From Methylophilus sp. QUAN (GTDB lineage Bacteria; Pseudomonadota; Gammaproteobacteria; Burkholderiales; Methylophilaceae), in NCBI RefSeq assembly GCF_015354445.1, contig NZ_JADKYT010000003.1, positions 124,001 through 188,000 on the forward strand: a stretch of 64,000 bases of DNA, given 5' to 3'. Every line of letters starts with the position of its first letter. Positions within the stretch are counted from its first letter, which is position 1. Positions 60,800 through 64,000 of this stretch are shown here, piece by piece. The notes beneath the pieces were generated by a model. That model searched no databases and was not told the DNA's origin. It worked only from the letters and a program-made list of their open reading frames with translations. The position numbers were made by a program, and so were the translations under genes.

Positions 60800-62377
60800 A
60801 TGAATACCACTATTAAAAGACTGGCTGGCAAACTGATCCCCGCCGTTTCGGCGCTAATGCACCAGACTGCGGTAGCCGTGCCAGTCCATGCGGCATCCAC
60901 GCACAACAGCTCGTTTAACCACATGATGGTAACCACCAGCATCACGGCATTCTCTATCGTGTGCGTATTACTGCTGTATCAATTCTGGCGTTTCTACCAA
61001 CGCGCGCAGCGCAGGGAAGCCGATATTCGCCAGCAACTCTGGCGGCAGGCCAATTATGATTACCTGACGCAACTGCCTAACCGCTACCTGCTGCAAAAAT
61101 GCCTGGAAGAAGCGATTATTGATTGCCAGCAATCGCAGCAACAATTGGGCTTATTACTGATAGACCTGGATGGGTTTAAGGATGTGAATGATATTGCCGG
61201 TCATGCGGTGGGGGATCGCTTATTGCAAAATGCGGCGTTGCGCATACAGTCATGCGCACGCAGTGGCAACACCACAGCCAAGCTGGGCGGGGACGAGTTT
61301 GTGGTGGTCATCCCCAAGCTACGGGATATTCAGGTGCTGCACGAGATTGGTGCCAAGATTGTAGACACCATACGCTCCCCATTCTACATTGAAGACAACC
61401 AATACTTTGTCACTGCTAGCATTGGCATTGCCGTGTTCCCCGACCACAGCAGGTCCGGCGAAGAGTTAATGATGTTCGCCGATCAGGCGCTCTATGCCGC
61501 CAAACGTGCCGGCAAAAATCAATATCAGTTTTTCACGCAAACCATGCAGCGGGAAATACGCGACCGCATTTCGCTCACGCATGACTTGCGCTCAGCGGTC
61601 GCCAATGGTGAGCTACATTTGGTTTACCAACCCATTTACCGCCTGAGCGACTTGTGCCTGATTAAAGCGGAAGCGTTAATCCGCTGGCAACACCCGACAC
61701 GCGGTGCCATCCCGCCCGATGTGTTTATTCCGCTGGCAGAAGAATCCGGTGTGATTATCGAAATTGGCAAATGGATTTTTGATGAGGTGCTTCATGACTT
61801 ATCCGCAATTGACCTGTTACGTCTGCAAGGTACACAAATTAGCCTCAATATTTCACCAGTCCAATTTGCGCATCCGCAGCACCTGATGGCTTTTATCAAG
61901 CGCCTGCAACGCTCCAACATCCCGTGTGAACGCTTCTGCTTCGAGATCACAGAGGGCCTATTGCTCGAGCCCTCCAAAGTCACGCAAGATACTCTAAAAA
62001 ATGTGAAGCAGGCAGGCATCAAACTCTCGATAGACGACTTTGGCACAGGCTACTCTGCGCTCGGTTACCTCAAAAAATACCAGATCGACTACGTCAAAAT
62101 TGATAAGTCATTTATTAAAAATCTGGAGGTCGATAATTATGACTTTATTCTTTGCCGGTCCATCATTCAGATGGCACATGAATTGAATATCAAACTGATT
62201 GCAGAGGGTGTGGAGAATGCCCGTCAGGAGAGCATCCTCAGGGTAATCAACTGCGACTTCATCCAGGGCTTTTTACACGGCAAACCTGCGCTGTTCAGCT
62301 CACTGCTAGAGCAGGTGTATCAGCAGACTGCCCACCAACGCGTACATAGCCTGATAAGCAGTGAAACCAAACACTAG
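60800..62377 (+). CDS. GGDEF-EAL cyclic-di-GMP turnover protein
   Basis: 525 aa. Membrane anchor at about residues 43-62, GGDEF domain 85-245 with intact GGDEF at 163-167, and EAL domain 265-505 with EAL at 291-293 plus NISPVQF, EITEGLLL, DDFGTGYSAL and EGVE. Both active-site signatures look intact, so it could make or break cyclic-di-GMP. The RxxD product-inhibition site normally before GGDEF is absent. There is almost no sensory region; an extracytoplasmic loop of at most 40 residues precedes the helix. Confidence 0.93.
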   Translation: MNTTIKRLAGKLIPAVSALMHQTAVAVPVHAASTHNSSFNHMMVTTSITAFSIVCVLLLYQFWRFYQRAQRREADIRQQLWRQANYDYLTQLPNRYLLQKCLEEAIIDCQQSQQQLGLLLIDLDGFKDVNDIAGHAVGDRLLQNAALRIQSCARSGNTTAKLGGDEFVVVIPKLRDIQVLHEIGAKIVDTIRSPFYIEDNQYFVTASIGIAVFPDHSRSGEELMMFADQALYAAKRAGKNQYQFFTQTMQREIRDRISLTHDLRSAVANGELHLVYQPIYRLSDLCLIKAEALIRWQHPTRGAIPPDVFIPLAEESGVIIEIGKWIFDEVLHDLSAIDLLRLQGTQISLNISPVQFAHPQHLMAFIKRLQRSNIPCERFCFEITEGLLLEPSKVTQDTLKNVKQAGIKLSIDDFGTGYSALGYLKKYQIDYVKIDKSFIKNLEVDNYDFILCRSIIQMAHELNIKLIAEGVENARQESILRVINCDFIQGFLHGKPALFSSLLEQVYQQTAHQRVHSLISSETKH

Positions 62378-62380
62378 GGT

Positions 62381-62409
62381 AGAAAAAAGGTAGCGCATTT
62401 GCGCTACCT
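62381..62409 (-). terminator. Terminator of the heme synthase operon
   Basis: AGGTAGCGC / GCGCTACCT (62388-62396 / 62401-62409); on the minus strand followed by TTTTTT (62387-62382). Confidence 0.85.
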
Positions 62410-62440
62410 GGCTCCCACTATTCAGCAGCCCACGACTCAA

Positions 62441-63337
62441 CTACACCAGGTAATGATCCAGCAGCAAGGCGGCGAAGATCAGGCTCAAGTAAAGAATAGA
62501 ATATTTAAAGGTGGTTTTGGCCAGCGCATCTGAGTAGTGTCGATACAAACTGACCACATAATACATAAACACAAGATTCAGCACAGCTGCTGATGCCAGG
62601 TATAGCCAGCCACTCATGCCCAGTCCATAAGGCATCATGGAGACAACCACCAGAATCACGGTATACAGCACAATATGCAGCAAGGTGAACTGTTCGCCAT
62701 GTGTGACCGGCAACATCGGCATGCCGACTTTGGCGTATTCTTCGCGGCGGTATAAGGCCAGCGCCCAGAAGTGGGGCGGCGTCCAGGCGAAAATAATCAG
62801 GAACATTACCAGGGATTCTGGCGACACGGTATTGTTCACAGCAGCCCAGCCCAGGATAGGCGGCATGGCACCGGAGGCCCCGCCAATGACGATATTCATC
62901 GGCGTGGCAGGTTTGAGAAACACGGTATAAATCACGGCATAGCCGACAAAAGTGCCCAAAGTGAGCCACATCGTCAGCGGGTTAACCCAGTAATAGAGAA
63001 TGCTTAAGCCTATGCCGCCGAGTACGCTGGCAAACAGCAGTGTTTCCATCTGCGACAGTTGACCAGTTGGCAAGGGGCGCGCGCGGGTACGCGCCATCAT
63101 GGCATCAATCTTATGCTCGATGAGGCAGTTAAACGCCGCCGCCGCCCCCGATGCAAAGGCAATCCCCACCGTCGCGGCCAGCAATACCGAGAGCGGCACC
63201 ATGCCTGGCGTCGCCATCAACATACCGATAATGGCAGTAAACACGATCAATGCCGTCACGCGCGGCTTGCATAGCGCATAAAAACTGCGCATCCCCATGC
63301 TGGCTGAGGCCAACTGTGTCATCCATGCTGCTTGCAT
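62441..63337 (-). CDS. ctaB: Protoheme IX farnesyltransferase (heme O synthase)
   Basis: 298 aa UbiA-family membrane prenyltransferase that attaches farnesyl to heme b for terminal oxidase. Signature [24 protein letters not shown] (polyprenyl-diphosphate/Mg site), second site near [10 protein letters not shown] preceded by [16 protein letters not shown]. Nine membrane segments. AGGGGAACAGT precedes the ATG. Second gene with the heme A synthase (28-base gap), as in many proteobacteria. It is also called cyoE. Confidence 0.96.
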   Translation of the reverse strand: MQAAWMTQLASASMGMRSFYALCKPRVTALIVFTAIIGMLMATPGMVPLSVLLAATVGIAFASGAAAAFNCLIEHKIDAMMARTRARPLPTGQLSQMETLLFASVLGGIGLSILYYWVNPLTMWLTLGTFVGYAVIYTVFLKPATPMNIVIGGASGAMPPILGWAAVNNTVSPESLVMFLIIFAWTPPHFWALALYRREEYAKVGMPMLPVTHGEQFTLLHIVLYTVILVVVSMMPYGLGMSGWLYLASAAVLNLVFMYYVVSLYRHYSDALAKTTFKYSILYLSLIFAALLLDHYLV

Positions 63338-63365
63338 ACTGTTCCCCTATTTTTTATATGACATT

Positions 63366-64000
63366 TCATGATGTATTCAACAATCTGGCATTGATGGCTA
63401 CCAGCCATACGCCCAATAATGCGGCTCCTGCGTTATGCAGCACCGCCAGCACCAACGGCAGTTGCAACAGCAGGTTACCAACCCCAATCGCCACCTGACA
63501 CAGTACAATCGCCAGCAGCCCCCAAGCCAGGCGACGTGAAACAGGTCGTTGCAGCAAAAATCTCACGCTCACCAGCATCCAGCCCAGCACCACGAACGCA
63601 CCCAAACGATGTATCCATTGAATGGCTGTCAGCGCATTCAGGTGCAACTGTCCGCCATCGCGGCTTTCCCCCAAAGCACGCGTGAGGTGAAATGCCTCAC
63701 CGACATCCATGTCCGGCCACCACAAGCCATGACAGGTCGGAAAATCCGTACAGGCCAGGGCCGCATAGTTACTACTGGTCCAGCCACCCAATAACACCTG
63801 TGCAATCCAGACTAACAGCGCAACACGTAGCCACCATTGCTGGCTGCCTGGTAACGCAACGTCCTGCTTGCTGCCATGACGAAAGGCAATCCAGCTAAGC
63901 AAGGCTAAAGTCGTCATGCCACCCAGCAAATGCAAAGTCACGATCACTGGCTTTAATAACAAGGTCACCGTCCACATCCCCAGCAAGGCTTGCAGAACGA
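63366..64000 (-). CDS. ctaA: Heme A synthase CtaA/Cox15, C-terminal 211 residues (5' end outside window)
   Basis: The frame is open to base 64000. It shows the COX15 motifs QALLGMWTVTLLLKPVIVTLHLLGG, QVLLGGWTSSNYAALACTDFPTCHGLWWP and WIHRLGAFVVLGWML, with the heme-ligand histidines of the C-terminal half. Converts heme O to heme A after CtaB. The start lies outside the window. Confidence 0.95.
   Translation of the reverse strand, partial: VLQALLGMWTVTLLLKPVIVTLHLLGGMTTLALLSWIAFRHGSKQDVALPGSQQWWLRVALLVWIAQVLLGGWTSSNYAALACTDFPTCHGLWWPDMDVGEAFHLTRALGESRDGGQLHLNALTAIQWIHRLGAFVVLGWMLVSVRFLLQRPVSRRLAWGLLAIVLCQVAIGVGNLLLQLPLVLAVLHNAGAALLGVWLVAINARLLNTS

Overview
The window reads as a chromosomal segment of an obligate or near-obligate methylotroph of the Methylophilaceae (Methylophilus-like betaproteobacterium). 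The main evidence is the methylamine dehydrogenase cluster at the left edge, in the order mauF-B-E-D-A-G on the minus strand. It has no mauC (amicyanin) or mauJ between mauA and mauG, an arrangement I associate with Methylophilus methylotrophus. The tatABC operon, RelA, the ctaA/ctaB pair and the PQQ-type dehydrogenase are ordinary betaproteobacterial content. I saw no IS elements, tRNA, rRNA or CRISPR arrays.

Layout. 1-4582: mau operon (mauG truncated by the window edge). 4835-7191: outer-membrane barrel protein divergent from an AraC-type regulator. 7219-8468: tatCBA; tatA is a 57-aa gene. 8653-38316: a roughly 30-kb organosulfur island (below). 38479-42033: a small secreted protein, a DUF1328 peptide, relA and a DUF202 protein. 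42051-47323: an RND pump operon led by a DedA-rhodanese fusion. 47364-48452: a ChaA-like antiporter. 48523-53833: a MarR-controlled AaeB/FUSC-type efflux operon with its own outer-membrane factor. 53979-60177: a single ABC exporter, a zinc alcohol dehydrogenase with an AraC regulator, and a PQQ-type sugar dehydrogenase. 60328-64000: a PsiF-repeat protein, a GGDEF-EAL protein and heme O/heme A synthases (the latter truncated).

The organosulfur island is the most interesting part. It contains two SsuD-family flavin monooxygenases, an MsuE-like FMN reductase, two nitroreductase-fold proteins and a RibD-deaminase-like protein. It also has two class II aldolase-like proteins, a cysteine-dioxygenase-like cupin, dodecin and a 1-Cys peroxiredoxin. 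Uptake genes are a TonB-dependent receptor, a dedicated TonB-ExbB-ExbD set inside an SsuBC-type ABC operon, a true periplasmic binding protein, and two asymmetric heterodimeric exporter-fold ABC pairs. Three further proteins (20627-21655, 23393-24487, 34479-35537) look like substrate-binding proteins but have no signal peptide. They keep the Cys, His and Arg catalytic residues of the sulfinate desulfinase DszB, with the same His-to-Arg spacing.

Nearly every transcription unit of the island starts at a -24/-12 (sigma-54) promoter. I found nine good matches, most accompanied by a 16-bp inverted repeat TGTTGC-N4-GCAACA. The island also encodes its own sigma-54 activator (36573-37706) with no N-terminal sensor domain, similar in form to SfnR. 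My reading is a local sigma-54 regulon for importing an unidentified organosulfur compound, oxidising it with FMNH2, releasing sulfite by a DszB-type desulfinase, and handling the carbon product. The substrate is not determinable from sequence.
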